The position numbers were made by a program, and so were the translations under genes. This document shows positions 1 through 7,268 of a DNA stretch of 12,441 bases, piece by piece (position 1 is the stretch's first letter; the number at the start of each line of letters is the position of its first letter). Source of the DNA: Trebonia sp. (GTDB taxonomy: Bacteria; Actinomycetota; Actinomycetes; Streptosporangiales; Streptosporangiaceae); contig JASHPP010000457.1 in assembly GCA_030038035.1 (NCBI GenBank), positions 1 to 12,441 of the forward strand, in the 5' to 3' direction. A model generated the notes under the pieces. That model searched no databases. It saw nothing but the letters and a program-made list of their open reading frames with translations, and was not told the DNA's origin.

Positions 1-572
1 AGCGGAGCAGGCAGCAGCCCGGCCCTCGTGGTGGCGCCCACCAGCGTGAACGGCGCGATGTCGAGCGGGATCGCGGTCGCCCCCGGCCCCTTCCCCACCA
101 CGATGTCGACGCGGAAGTCCTCCATCGCCAGGTACAGCATCTCCTCGGCCGGGCGGGCGAGCCGGTGGATCTCGTCGATGAACACGACCTCGCCCTCGTG
201 CAGCGTGGACAGCACCGCGGCCAGGTCGCCCGACCGCTCGATCGCGGGCCCTGAGGTGATCCGCATCGGCGCGCCGAGCTCGGCGGCGATGATCATCGCG
301 ATCGTGGTCTTGCCGAGGCCGGGCGGGCCGGACAGCAGCACGTGGTCCGGCGGCCTGCCGCGGCGCAGCGCGCTGCGCAGCAGCAGGGACAGCTGCTCGC
401 GGACCCGCCCCTGGCCGACGAAGTCCGCCAGCCGCTTGGGCCGCAGCGCGCCCTCGATCGCCCGCTCGTCGCTGTCCGCCAGCGGGGAGACGACGCCGTC
501 GGCGAAGGGGCGCGCCCGCCGCGCGAGTTCGGTTTCCTCGGCCCGCGCGAGGGCGTCGCCTGCTTCGGTCAC
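1..572 (-). CDS. ruvB: RuvB, Holliday junction branch-migration ATPase (5' part of gene; 3' end outside window)
   Basis: RuvB is the hexameric AAA+ motor that works with RuvA to drive branch migration of Holliday junctions in recombinational repair. The 190 visible residues hold the large AAA+ domain: Walker A GPPGLGKT (residues 82-89), Walker B VFIDEIH (130-136) and sensor-1 GATTR (179-183). The family signature [12 protein letters not shown] starts near residue 43, so there is an N-terminal extension of about 40 residues, partly charged and of no evident function. The small ATPase domain and the winged-helix domain lie beyond the left edge. The start is the GTG at 572-570, which overlaps the ruvA stop as GTGA; its own Shine-Dalgarno is weak, so translation is probably coupled to ruvA. 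It is the last visible gene of a ruvC-ruvA-ruvB operon. Identity is certain. Confidence 0.97.
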   Translation of the reverse strand, partial: MTEAGDALARAEETELARRARPFADGVVSPLADSDERAIEGALRPKRLADFVGQGRVREQLSLLLRSALRRGRPPDHVLLSGPPGLGKTTIAMIIAAELGAPMRITSGPAIERSGDLAAVLSTLHEGEVVFIDEIHRLARPAEEMLYLAMEDFRVDIVVGKGPGATAIPLDIAPFTLVGATTRAGLLPAP

Positions 573-1180
573 GGCTTGCTCAGCTTCCGCAGCGCGGCGC
601 GCAGCGCGCCGGCCACGTCGGGCGCCTGCTCGCCATCGGATTCCGCCTCGACGGCGGCGATGGCCGCGTCGGCCTCGCGGGCCGACCAGCCCAGGTTGGT
701 CAGCCCGGACTGCACCTGCTCCCGCCAGGACGGCGCGGCCGCCCGCGGCGGGGCGGCGGGGCCCGCGGCGAACTCCCCTGGCGCGCCGAGGCGGTCCTTC
801 AGCTCGAGCACGATCCGCTGCGCGCCCTTCCTCCCGATGCCGGGCACGATGGTGAGCGCGTTCAGGTCTTCGGTCGCGACCGCGCGGCGCAGCGCGTCAG
901 GGGAGTGCACGGCCAGCATCGCGAGGGCGAGCCGCGGCCCGATCCCGCTCGCCGTCTGCAGCAACTCGAACACGTTCCGCTCATCCTCGCTGCCGAACCC
1001 GAACAGGGTCAGCGAGTCCTCCCTGACGATCAGCGCGGTCGCCACCAGGGCGGGCTCGCCGGGTTTCAGCGCCGCGAGCGTGTCGGGCGTGCACTGCACC
1101 CGCAGCCCCACCCCGCCGACGTCGATGACCGCCCCGTCGGGGCCGACCCCGGCCACTGTCCCGTTCAGGTGCGCGATCAC
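569..1180 (-). CDS. ruvA: RuvA, Holliday junction DNA-binding subunit
   Basis: RuvA binds the four-way junction as a tetramer and loads RuvB rings. The 203-residue product has the usual family length. Residues 1-62 form the OB-fold domain (starting MIAHLNGTV), with the acidic pin pair at E54-D55. Two helix-hairpin-helix motifs follow, around 73-89 ([11 protein letters not shown]) and 109-132 ([19 protein letters not shown]). An Ala/Pro-rich linker (about 134-150) leads to the C-terminal RuvB-binding domain, which contains [15 protein letters not shown]. The GTG start at 1180 is chosen because a good GGAGG lies 6 nt upstream and because it overlaps the ruvC stop as GTGA; the downstream stop overlaps ruvB in the same way. 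It is therefore the middle gene of a translationally coupled operon, expected to share the SOS control seen upstream of ruvC. Confidence 0.97.
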   Translation of the reverse strand: MIAHLNGTVAGVGPDGAVIDVGGVGLRVQCTPDTLAALKPGEPALVATALIVREDSLTLFGFGSEDERNVFELLQTASGIGPRLALAMLAVHSPDALRRAVATEDLNALTIVPGIGRKGAQRIVLELKDRLGAPGEFAAGPAAPPRAAAPSWREQVQSGLTNLGWSAREADAAIAAVEAESDGEQAPDVAGALRAALRKLSKP

Positions 1181-1728
1181 GTGCCGCCTCCGCTCGTGCT
1201 CAGTTGCCCGGCCGCGACGGCAGGCGCCGCGATCGCGCTCCGCCACAGATGGCAGATGGCGAGGGCGAGCGCGTCGGCGGCGTCCGCAGGCCGGGGCCGC
1301 TCGGGCATCCGCAGCAGCCGCATCACCATCGTCGTCACCTGGTCCTTGCCGGCCCGGCCGTTGCCCGTCACGGCCGCCTTGACCTCGCTCGGCGTGTGCA
1401 AAGCCACCGGCAGCCCGCGCCGCGCGGCGCACAGGATCGCCACGGCGCCCGCCTGCGCGGTGCCCATCACGGTCCGCACGTTGCGCTGGCTGAACACGCG
1501 CTCCACCGCCACCGTGTCCGGCCGGTACTCGGTCAGCCAGCGGTCGATCTCCCGCTCGACCGCCAGCAGCCGGGCCGCGATGTCGTCCTGCGCCGCGGTG
1601 CGCACCACGCCGACCGCCACCAGGCCGGGCGGCCGGCCCGGCACGCCCTCCACCACGCCGAGGCCGCACTTGGTCAGGCCGGGGTCGACGCCGAGCACCC
1701 GGGTGCGACGGGGAGGATACAGCGTCAC
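1177..1728 (-). CDS. ruvC: RuvC, Holliday junction resolvase
   Basis: RuvC is the dimeric Mg-dependent endonuclease that cuts Holliday junctions symmetrically. With the GTG start at 1728 it is 183 residues. The four catalytic acidic residues of the RNase H-like fold are present: D15 in GVDPGL, E76 in VAVERVF, and D149 and D152 in [10 protein letters not shown]. The stretch [21 protein letters not shown] is typical of actinobacterial RuvC. The start is uncertain: GTG 1728 has GAGG 11 nt upstream, ATG 1761 would add 11 residues, and ATG 1782 falls inside the LexA box and is unlikely. The conserved core begins only about ten residues after GTG 1728. It is the first gene of ruvCAB, separated from eis by 130 bp that contains the SOS box. 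Confidence 0.95.
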   Translation of the reverse strand: MTLYPPRRTRVLGVDPGLTKCGLGVVEGVPGRPPGLVAVGVVRTAAQDDIAARLLAVEREIDRWLTEYRPDTVAVERVFSQRNVRTVMGTAQAGAVAILCAARRGLPVALHTPSEVKAAVTGNGRAGKDQVTTMVMRLLRMPERPRPADAADALALAICHLWRSAIAAPAVAAGQLSTSGGGT

Positions 1729-1775
1729 CGCGCGAACCGCCTCATCGCCTGTACCGCCCATCCGCTTGCCGTCGG

Positions 1776-1789
1776 CGAACATCTGTTCG
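1776..1789. promoter_or_regulatory. LexA-binding SOS box upstream of ruvCAB
   Basis: The sequence CGAACATCTGTTCG is an inverted repeat with perfect 5-nt arms (CGAAC-N4-GTTCG), extended by one more G/C pair at 1775/1790. On the gene strand it reads CGAACAGATGTTCG, which fits the Gram-positive consensus CGAAC-RNRY-GTTCG and the mycobacterial/streptomycete form. It lies 47 nt upstream of the preferred ruvC GTG, where LexA would block the promoter until DNA damage. No confident -35/-10 pair could be assigned around it. Confidence 0.85.
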
Positions 1790-1832
1790 CTACGGGCGAC
1801 CCTACCGTCCGGGCACGCCGCTGTCCCGCACT

Positions 1833-1851
1833 CCGGCCGCGTGTCGGCCGG
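1833..1851 (-). terminator. Hairpin after eis, candidate terminator
   Basis: A perfect 7-bp GC stem (CCGGCCG at 1833-1839 pairing with CGGCCGG at 1845-1851) closes a 5-nt loop, beginning 7 nt past the eis stop. There is no U-tract, so it is at best an actinobacterial stem-only terminator. Its position between eis and the SOS box suggests that it insulates ruvCAB from the upstream transcript. Confidence 0.45.
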
Positions 1852-1858
1852 CCGCCGG

Positions 1859-3106
1859 TCAGAAGTCGTCGACCATGTAGGGGGTTGCCGCGAAGGCGGC
1901 GTCGAGGGCGGCGTCCGCCGCCGGCGCGCCGCCGGCGGCGAGGCCCGCCAGGCGCAGCGTCGCGACCGGGGTGCCGGCGTACAGGGCGGCCAGGCCGCGC
2001 GCGCCCAGCGCGAGGGGGGCGGCGGGCGCGGCACCGGCGGCGGAGGGGGCGGGGCTGGAGAGGAAGCCGGGATCGTTCGGCATAAGTGTTCCCGTGCCCT
2101 CGCTGACGGTCAGGTCCCAGCGGCCCGAGTTGGCGGGGCGCGCGTGGTCGGTGATCACAAGCGGGACGGTCAGGCAGACCCCGGCAGGGAAGCCGCGGGC
2201 GGCGATCGCGGCGGGCGCGTCGACCACGCGCAGCATCCACATCCAGCGGCTGGCGCCGGAGACGTCGCGCTCGCGGGTGAGCCACCAGAGCGGGTCGGCG
2301 GGGGCGATCCGGACCCGGACCGTGCGGGCGATCGAGGAGTGCGAGGCGATGACGGACCAGAGGGCGCGCACGGCTTCGGGGGTCGCGGCGTGCACGCGCT
2401 CGACGAACAGTTCCTCGTTGCCGCCCTGCCAGCGGTAGGCGGCGAAGCCGTCGCCGGTGAGGTAGCCGTACATGTCCGCGCGCGCCAGCCAGTGCGCGGC
2501 GGGCTCGAGGTCCCAGGTGAGCGGGCCGCTGTCGTGTGCCGTCTCGTGGCAGCGGGCGATGATCTCGTTGACCTCGGCGGCGTCGGCTGGCCCGGCCCGG
2601 CGTACCTCCACCGCCCCGCGTGCGGCTCCGGTGCCGGAGGCGACGTCGGGGGCCGTGAGCGTGCGCAGCGAGCGTGCCGGGACCGCGGCCATGTACCTGC
2701 TGCCCGCGAGCTCCCAGCCCAGCGAACGGTAGAGGGGCATGGTCGCCGGGTAGAGCGACGAGACCGGGTAGCCGCGCTCGGCGATCAGGTCGAGCAGCGC
2801 GGTCATGAGCAGGCGGCCGATGCCGTTCCCGCGGTGCTCGGGGGCGACCTTCACGCTCGCCACGCCGGCGCTCGGCATGCCGCGGCCGTGCCACCACTGG
2901 CGCATGTCGTGGAAGGCGGCCGCGCCCGCCGGGCGCCCGCCGACGAACGCGCCGAGGAAGGTGCCCTGCCTGATGCGCAGGGTGGCGGTGTGGATCCAGT
3001 TCAGCCGCTGCGCCGGCGACATCGGGCCGAACGCCCGCTGCCCGAGATCGACCTGGGCGTCGATATCGTCCTCCGGCGTCAGCGGGCGGATCTGCAGGCC
3101 GGTCAC
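1859..3106 (-). CDS. Eis-family GNAT N-acetyltransferase with SCP2-like C-terminal domain
   Basis: The 415-residue product matches the Eis family (M. tuberculosis Eis is about 402 residues), hexameric acetyltransferases that modify aminoglycosides and protein or peptide amines at multiple positions. The first GNAT domain shows the acetyl-CoA signature [17 protein letters not shown] (85-101), followed by [13 protein letters not shown]. In this stretch Y126 corresponds to the Eis general acid Tyr126. A second, degenerate GNAT domain follows. The C-terminal SCP2-like part ends in Phe (MVDDF, 411-415), matching the Eis rule that the free C-terminal carboxylate serves as base. The start is the GTG at 3106, with AGGG 8 nt upstream. 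It lies 18 bp after yebC, so the two are probably co-transcribed; a hairpin follows its stop. The natural substrate is unknown, and resistance should not be assumed. Eis homologs are usually found elsewhere, so the location is notable. Confidence 0.9.
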   Translation of the reverse strand: MTGLQIRPLTPEDDIDAQVDLGQRAFGPMSPAQRLNWIHTATLRIRQGTFLGAFVGGRPAGAAAFHDMRQWWHGRGMPSAGVASVKVAPEHRGNGIGRLLMTALLDLIAERGYPVSSLYPATMPLYRSLGWELAGSRYMAAVPARSLRTLTAPDVASGTGAARGAVEVRRAGPADAAEVNEIIARCHETAHDSGPLTWDLEPAAHWLARADMYGYLTGDGFAAYRWQGGNEELFVERVHAATPEAVRALWSVIASHSSIARTVRVRIAPADPLWWLTRERDVSGASRWMWMLRVVDAPAAIAARGFPAGVCLTVPLVITDHARPANSGRWDLTVSEGTGTLMPNDPGFLSSPAPSAAGAAPAAPLALGARGLAALYAGTPVATLRLAGLAAGGAPAADAALDAAFAATPYMVDDF

Positions 3107-3124
3107 CCGGCTAACCCTAGCCGG

Positions 3125-3877
3125 TCAGCCGATCTTCTCGATGATGTCGTCGGGCACCGAGTAGTTCGCGTACACGTCCTGCACGTCGTCGGAGTCCTCG
3201 AGCGCGTCGATCATCTTGAAGACGCGCTTGGCCTGCTCCTCGTCAAGCTCGATCTCCACGCTCGGCAGGAACGCCGCGTCGGCGGACTCGTAGTCGATCC
3301 CCGCGTTCTGCAGCGCGGTGCGGACGGCCACCATGTCGCCAGGCTCCGAGACGATCTCGAAGGAGTCGCCGAGGTCGTTGACCTCCTCGGCGCCCGCGTC
3401 GAGGACGGCGGCGAGCACGTCGTCTTCCGTCAGCGTCCTGCTCTTGCTGACAAGGACGACGCCCTTGCGGCTGAACAGGTAAGACACCGAGCCGGGGTCG
3501 GCCATCGACCCGCCGTTGCGGGTGAACGCGACCCGCACGTCGGAGGCGGCCCTGTTCCTGTTGTCGGTGAGGCACTGCACGAGCACCGCGACCCCGCCGG
3601 GGCCGTACCCCTCGTAGGTGATCGTCTCGTACTGGGCGCCGCCCGCTTCCTGGCCGGATCCGCGGCGGATCGCGCGGTCGATGTTGTCGTTGGGCACCGA
3701 GTTCTTCTTGGCCTTCTGGATGGCGTCGTACAGGGTCGGGTTCCCCGCCGGGTCACCGCCGCCGGTGCGCGCGGCCACCTCGACGTTCTTGATCAGCTTG
3801 GCGAACAGCTTGCCGCGCTTGGCGTCGACCACCGCCTTCTTGTGCTTGGTGGTGGCCCACTTGGAGTGGCCGCTCAT
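3125..3877 (-). CDS. yebC: YebC/PmpR/TACO1-family protein
   Basis: The 250-residue product has the usual length and the diagnostic N-terminus [22 protein letters not shown]. It then shows [23 protein letters not shown] and [11 protein letters not shown] (about 64-74), the three-domain YebC fold and an acidic C-terminus. The family was long annotated as transcriptional regulators (PmpR). More recent work on bacterial and mitochondrial relatives points to a role in translation, helping ribosomes through proline-rich stretches. The ATG at 3877 overlaps the pdxT stop as ATGA, and AAGGG lies 9 nt upstream inside pdxT, so translation is coupled to pdxT. yebC next to ruvC is a widespread arrangement; here eis separates them. 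Confidence 0.97.
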   Translation of the reverse strand: MSGHSKWATTKHKKAVVDAKRGKLFAKLIKNVEVAARTGGGDPAGNPTLYDAIQKAKKNSVPNDNIDRAIRRGSGQEAGGAQYETITYEGYGPGGVAVLVQCLTDNRNRAASDVRVAFTRNGGSMADPGSVSYLFSRKGVVLVSKSRTLTEDDVLAAVLDAGAEEVNDLGDSFEIVSEPGDMVAVRTALQNAGIDYESADAAFLPSVEIELDEEQAKRVFKMIDALEDSDDVQDVYANYSVPDDIIEKIG

Positions 3878-4458
3878 GACGTTCCCTTCACCATCGAAAC
3901 GAAAAGCTCGTGAATGCGCCGGTCCGGAGTCAGTTCCGGGTGGAACGCGGTGGCGAGCAAGACCCCCTGCCGGACGGCGACGATCCTACCTTCGTCGCGG
4001 CCGAGCACGCGGACGCCAGGCCCGGCCTGCTCCACCCACGGCGCGCGGATGAACACCGCGTGGAACGGCGCGCCGTCCAGGCCGGCCACGCCGACCGGGC
4101 GCTCGAACGAGTCGACCTGGCGGCCGAACGCGTTGCGGCGCACGGTCATGTCGATGCCACCGAACGTCTGCTGCCCGCCGACGCCGTCGCGCAGGCGGTC
4201 GGCGAGCATGATCATCCCGGCGCACGAGCCGAACGCGGGAAGTCCGCCCGCGATCAGCTTGCGCAGCGGGTCGAGCAGGTCGAAGGCGACGGCGAGCCGC
4301 CACAGCGTGGTCGACTCCCCGCCCGGGATCACCAGGCCGTCCACCGACTCCAGCTCGTTGAGGCGGCGCACCGGGCAGGCCCGCGCGCCGGCCTCGTCGA
4401 GCGCGCGCAGGTGCTCGCGGACGTCGCCCTGCAAGGCGAGTACGCCAATGAGCGGCAC
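3874..4458 (-). CDS. pdxT: PdxT, glutaminase subunit of pyridoxal 5'-phosphate synthase
   Basis: PdxT is the class-I-type glutamine amidotransferase that releases ammonia from glutamine and channels it to PdxS for direct PLP synthesis (DXP-independent pathway). The product has 194 residues. The catalytic triad is complete: nucleophile C79 in FGSCAGM, H173 and E175 in TAFHPELT. The oxyanion motif PGGEST lies at 45-50, and R108/N109 in [14 protein letters not shown] is typical. The GTG start at 4458 is supported by a strong GAGGAGG 8 nt upstream (4467-4473). It follows pdxS with a 158-bp gap containing a G-rich tandem repeat, and overlaps yebC by 4 nt. Identity is certain. Confidence 0.97.
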   Translation of the reverse strand: MPLIGVLALQGDVREHLRALDEAGARACPVRRLNELESVDGLVIPGGESTTLWRLAVAFDLLDPLRKLIAGGLPAFGSCAGMIMLADRLRDGVGGQQTFGGIDMTVRRNAFGRQVDSFERPVGVAGLDGAPFHAVFIRAPWVEQAGPGVRVLGRDEGRIVAVRQGVLLATAFHPELTPDRRIHELFVSMVKGTS

Positions 4459-4568
4459 GGTCGGGTCCTCCTCGTCGGCCTCTGCCCGGCTGAAGGCGCG
4501 CGTCAGCGCCGCCGCGGTCAGAGGATCGTCTTGTGCAACACCGTAACGGAGGCCGCTCTTCCCGGGCA

Positions 4569-4610
4569 GGGGGCGGGCGGGGCGGCCGGGGCGGCGGGCG
4601 GGGCGGCCGG
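4569..4610. repeat. 21-bp tandem duplication with G-quadruplex potential, between pdxS and pdxT
   Basis: On the plus strand the 18-mer GGCGGGCGGGGCGGCCGG occurs at 4572-4589 and again, unchanged, at 4593-4610, a 21-bp period. Runs of three to five G separated by short loops (4569-4573, 4575-4577, 4579-4582, 4588-4591, 4596-4598, 4600-4603) meet the usual G-quadruplex pattern. The G-rich strand is the template for the leftward pdx genes, so the mRNA would be C-rich here. The rest of the 4459-4616 gap shows only the pdxT ribosome-binding site; I see no convincing promoter. Confidence 0.7.
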
Positions 4611-4616
4611 TCGCGG

Positions 4617-5531
4617 CTACCAGCCGCGGCCCGCGTAGCGCTGTTCGGCGGGGAGCGTGTCGAGGTTGATGCCGACCATCGCCTCGCCGAGCCCGCGGGA
4701 GACCTTCGCGATCACGTCGGGGTCGTCGTAGAACGTCGTCGCCTTGACGATCGCGGCGGCGCGCTTGGCCGGGTCGCCCGACTTGAAGATGCCGGAGCCG
4801 ACGAAGACGCCCTCGGCGCCAAGCTGCATCATCATCGCCGCGTCGGCGGGGGTGGCGATGCCCCCGGCGGTGAACAGCACGACCGGCAGCTTCCCGGCCT
4901 TCGCCACCTCGGCGACCAGGTCATACGGCGCCTGAAGGTCCTTGGCGGCGGTGAACAGCTCGTCGGCGGGCAGGCTCGCCAGGCGGCGGATCCCCTGGCT
5001 CAGCGAGCGCATGTGCCTGGTGGCCTCCACCACGTTGCCGGTGCCTGCCTCGCCCTTGGAGCGGATCATCGCCGCGCCCTCACCGATCCGGCGCAGCGCC
5101 TCGCCCAGGTTGGTCGCGCCGCAGACGAACGGCACGGTGAACTTCCACTTGTCCACGTGGTGGGCCTCGTCGGCCGGCGTCAGCACCTCGGACTCGTCGA
5201 TGTAGTCGACGCCGATCGCCTGCAGCACCTGGGCCTCCGCGAAGTGGCCGATCCGGCACTTGGCCATGACGGGGATGGACACCGCGCTGATGATCTTCTC
5301 GATCATGTCCGGGTCGCTCATCCGCGCCACGCCGCCCTGCGCGCGGATGTCCGCGGGCACCCGCTCGAGCGCCATGACCGCGACCGCGCCAGCGTCTTCG
5401 GCGATCTTGGCCTGGTCAGCCGTCACGACGTCCATGATCACGCCGCCCTTGAGCATCTCCGCCATGCCCCGCTTCACCCGTGCGGTGCCCGTCTGCGCGG
5501 CGGGGTGCGTCGGATTGTCGACAGTGGACAT
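4617..5531 (-). CDS. pdxS: PdxS, synthase subunit of pyridoxal 5'-phosphate synthase
   Basis: PdxS is the (beta/alpha)8-barrel lyase that condenses ribose 5-phosphate, glyceraldehyde 3-phosphate and ammonia from PdxT into PLP; it forms a dodecamer decorated by PdxT. The 304-residue product has the usual length. Both catalytic lysines are visible: K91 in VMAKCRIGH and K159 in [10 protein letters not shown]. The aspartate D34 in GGVIMDV and the phosphate-binding [16 protein letters not shown] and FVGSGIFKS stretches are also present. The ATG at 5531 is chosen because a perfect AGGAGG (5540-5545) lies 8 nt upstream and the conserved RVKRGMAEM core begins at residue 18. It is 73 bp from the LemA-like gene, with a possible promoter between. 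The N-terminal 17 residues are variable. Confidence 0.98.
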   Translation of the reverse strand: MSTVDNPTHPAAQTGTARVKRGMAEMLKGGVIMDVVTADQAKIAEDAGAVAVMALERVPADIRAQGGVARMSDPDMIEKIISAVSIPVMAKCRIGHFAEAQVLQAIGVDYIDESEVLTPADEAHHVDKWKFTVPFVCGATNLGEALRRIGEGAAMIRSKGEAGTGNVVEATRHMRSLSQGIRRLASLPADELFTAAKDLQAPYDLVAEVAKAGKLPVVLFTAGGIATPADAAMMMQLGAEGVFVGSGIFKSGDPAKRAAAIVKATTFYDDPDVIAKVSRGLGEAMVGINLDTLPAEQRYAGRGW

Positions 5532-5566
5532 GTCAAAGACCTCCTGGTGCGAACATGCTCGTTTAC

Positions 5567-5572
5567 ATCGTA
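5567..5572 (-). promoter_or_regulatory. Possible -10 element for the pdxS-pdxT-yebC transcript
   Basis: On the minus strand TACGAT (consensus TAnnnT) sits about 36 nt before the pdxS ATG, in the most AT-rich part of the 73-bp gap after the LemA-like gene. No good -35 hexamer is present 16-19 nt upstream, which is common in actinobacterial promoters. This is a position-based suggestion only. Confidence 0.3.
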
Positions 5573-5604
5573 TCCGGGTATCAGGGGGTCGGCTGGTCCG
5601 CTGG

Positions 5605-6144
5605 TCAGCCCACACCCGCACCGTCGCCGAGCAAGTCGTCCATCTCGAAGAACTCGGGCGCAGGCGCGTTCCCGGCCAGCCGGAACACCCGCACGAGCGG
5701 GCGCCGCCTGGCGTCGATCGTCCGGGCGGCCACGTCGTTGTAGAACTTGCGCGCGATGAACACCTGGTGCGCGGACGCATCCACCTCGGCGAGCAGCTCG
5801 GCGGCGCCGTCCTTGCCCTCGAGTTCGGCCAGGAAGCCTGGCTGGCCGACTGTCGCGCGCAGCGCGCGGGTCAGGTCGCTTTCCGCGAGGTCACGCTGCG
5901 CCTGGTCGGACTCCTTGGCGCGGAGCACCGCGGACGCGAGCAGCAGGCTGGCCGCCGGGTCAAGCAGCCCCGACGACGCCAGCTCGGCGGCCGACGAGCT
6001 GCGCCGCACCATCGCCAGGTCGAGCGCGGTGCGCGCGGCCTCGACACGGTTGTGCATCCGGTCCAGCCGGCCGGCCCGCCAGGAGACGTAAAAGCCCCAG
6101 AGCACCAGGGCGAGCAGGATCAAGACGATAAAGGTCCACGTCAT
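5605..6144 (-). CDS. Small LemA-like membrane-anchored protein
   Basis: The 179-residue product starts with one hydrophobic segment (about 4-21) followed by WRAGRLDR, predicting an N-out/C-in anchor with a cytoplasmic body. The rest is helical and Ala/Arg/Glu-rich. [16 protein letters not shown] (33-48) and the C-terminal [13 protein letters not shown] (132-144) with PEFFEMDD (163-170) resemble the ARRFYND...FFE pattern of LemA-family proteins, whose function is not settled. Its ATG overlaps the pimA stop as ATGA, so it is coupled to pimA and probably belongs to the lipid/PIM transcript; a role at the membrane near PimA is only inferred from this. The Shine-Dalgarno is weak. The LemA assignment rests on motif resemblance, not a full match. 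Confidence 0.75.
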   Translation of the reverse strand: MTWTFIVLILLALVLWGFYVSWRAGRLDRMHNRVEAARTALDLAMVRRSSSAAELASSGLLDPAASLLLASAVLRAKESDQAQRDLAESDLTRALRATVGQPGFLAELEGKDGAAELLAEVDASAHQVFIARKFYNDVAARTIDARRRPLVRVFRLAGNAPAPEFFEMDDLLGDGAGVG

Positions 6145-7268
6145 TGGGCCACCCCGACGGTGGCGCGGCCGAGGACCACGGTCTCGTAGACGCTGACGAC
6201 GTCCCGCGCGACCACATCCCAGTCGTAGCTGGCCACCGCGTCGAGCGCGGCCACCGACAGCTCGGCGCGCCGCGCCGGGTCGTCGAGCAGCCGGGCCGCG
6301 GCCGCCGCCAGCGCGGCGGCATCCCCCGCGGCGAACAGCTCGCCCGCGCTGCCGCCGCGCAGCACCTGGCGGAACGCCGGGATGTCGCTGGCGACGATCG
6401 GCACGCCGGCCGCCATCGCCTCGGCGGTGACGATGCCGAAGGATTCGCCGCCTGTGTTCGGCGAGCAGAACACATCGACCGAGTGCAGGACGCGGATCTT
6501 GTCCTCCTCGGTGACCTCGCCGAGGAACAGCGCCCTGGCGCGGATGTCCGCGGGCAGCTTCTGGCTCGCCGCGTCGGCGTCGCCAGGGCCGGCGATGAGC
6601 AGCCGCAGCCCCGCGTGCTGCGCGGCGAGGATCTCGAAGGCCTTGAGCAGCACCGACAGGCCCTTGCGGGGCTCGTCCATCCGGCCGAGGAAGCCGATCG
6701 CGCCGCCTTCTCCCGGCCAGCCTGCCAGCGGGTTGGCATGACGGTAGCGCCGCGTGGCGACGCCGTTCGGGATGAGCACCGCGTCGCCGCCGAGGTGCTC
6801 GACCAGCGTCGTGCGCGCCGCCTCGGACACCGCGATCCGGCCGTCGATCTTCTCAAGCGCGCTGCGCAGCACCGGCTGGGCGGCCAGCAGCACGCGGGAG
6901 CGCGGCATCGCCGTGTGCACGGTCGCCACGATCGGCCCGGCGGCCACCCAGCAGGCCAGCAGCGACACGCTGGGAACCGCCGGCTCGTGCACGTGCAGGA
7001 CATCGAAGTCGCCGTCGCGCACCCAGCGGCGGACCCGGCTCACCGACAGCGGCCCGAAGGCCAGCCGCGCCACCGACCCGTTGTAGGGCACCGGCACCGC
7101 CTTGCCCGCCGGGACCACGTAGGACGGGAGCGGCTTGTCGTCGTCGGCAGGCGCGATCACAGAGACGTCGTGCCCGAGCCCGATCAGCGCCCCGGCCAGG
7201 TCCCTGACGTGCTGCTGCACCCCGCCGGGGACGTCCAGGGAGTAAGGACAGGCGATGCCGATCCGCAT
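6141..7268 (-). CDS. pimA: PimA-type phosphatidylinositol alpha-mannosyltransferase (GT4)
   Basis: PimA transfers the first mannose from GDP-mannose to the 2-position of myo-inositol in phosphatidylinositol at the cytoplasmic face of the membrane. The 375-residue product is of family length and GT-B fold. It shows the Gly-rich N-terminal loop DVPGGVQQHV (12-21), HVHEP (92-96), H118 in ATVHTAMPR, donor-site R196 and K202 in GRMDEPRKGL, and the EX7E pair E274/E282 in GGESFGIVTAEAM. These residues fall at the numbers known from mycobacterial PimA. The ATG at 7268 has GGGAG about 6 nt upstream and matches the family start MRIGIACPYSLDVPGG. The 5' end is overlapped for 85 bp by the preceding acyltransferase frame, which is abnormal; the 3' end overlaps the LemA-like gene by 4 nt. 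Confidence 0.95.
   Translation of the reverse strand: MRIGIACPYSLDVPGGVQQHVRDLAGALIGLGHDVSVIAPADDDKPLPSYVVPAGKAVPVPYNGSVARLAFGPLSVSRVRRWVRDGDFDVLHVHEPAVPSVSLLACWVAAGPIVATVHTAMPRSRVLLAAQPVLRSALEKIDGRIAVSEAARTTLVEHLGGDAVLIPNGVATRRYRHANPLAGWPGEGGAIGFLGRMDEPRKGLSVLLKAFEILAAQHAGLRLLIAGPGDADAASQKLPADIRARALFLGEVTEEDKIRVLHSVDVFCSPNTGGESFGIVTAEAMAAGVPIVASDIPAFRQVLRGGSAGELFAAGDAAALAAAAARLLDDPARRAELSVAALDAVASYDWDVVARDVVSVYETVVLGRATVGVAQ

Noticed and set aside
1761..1782. Upstream ATG starts for ruvC at 1761 and 1782
   Set aside because: ATG 1782 lies inside the LexA box and ATG 1761 has no good Shine-Dalgarno; both add unconserved residues. ATG 1761 cannot be fully excluded.
905..3913. About 1000-codon open frame on the plus strand across ruvA, ruvC, eis and yebC
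   Set aside because: It is antisense to four clearly recognised genes, has Arg/Gly/His-rich low-complexity content and no family motif; it is an artefact of GC-rich codon bias, as are several other long frames opposite the real genes.
5540..5565. CGAACATGCTCG upstream of pdxS as a second LexA box
   Set aside because: Only the left CGAAC arm matches; GTTCG is missing at the required 4-nt spacing.
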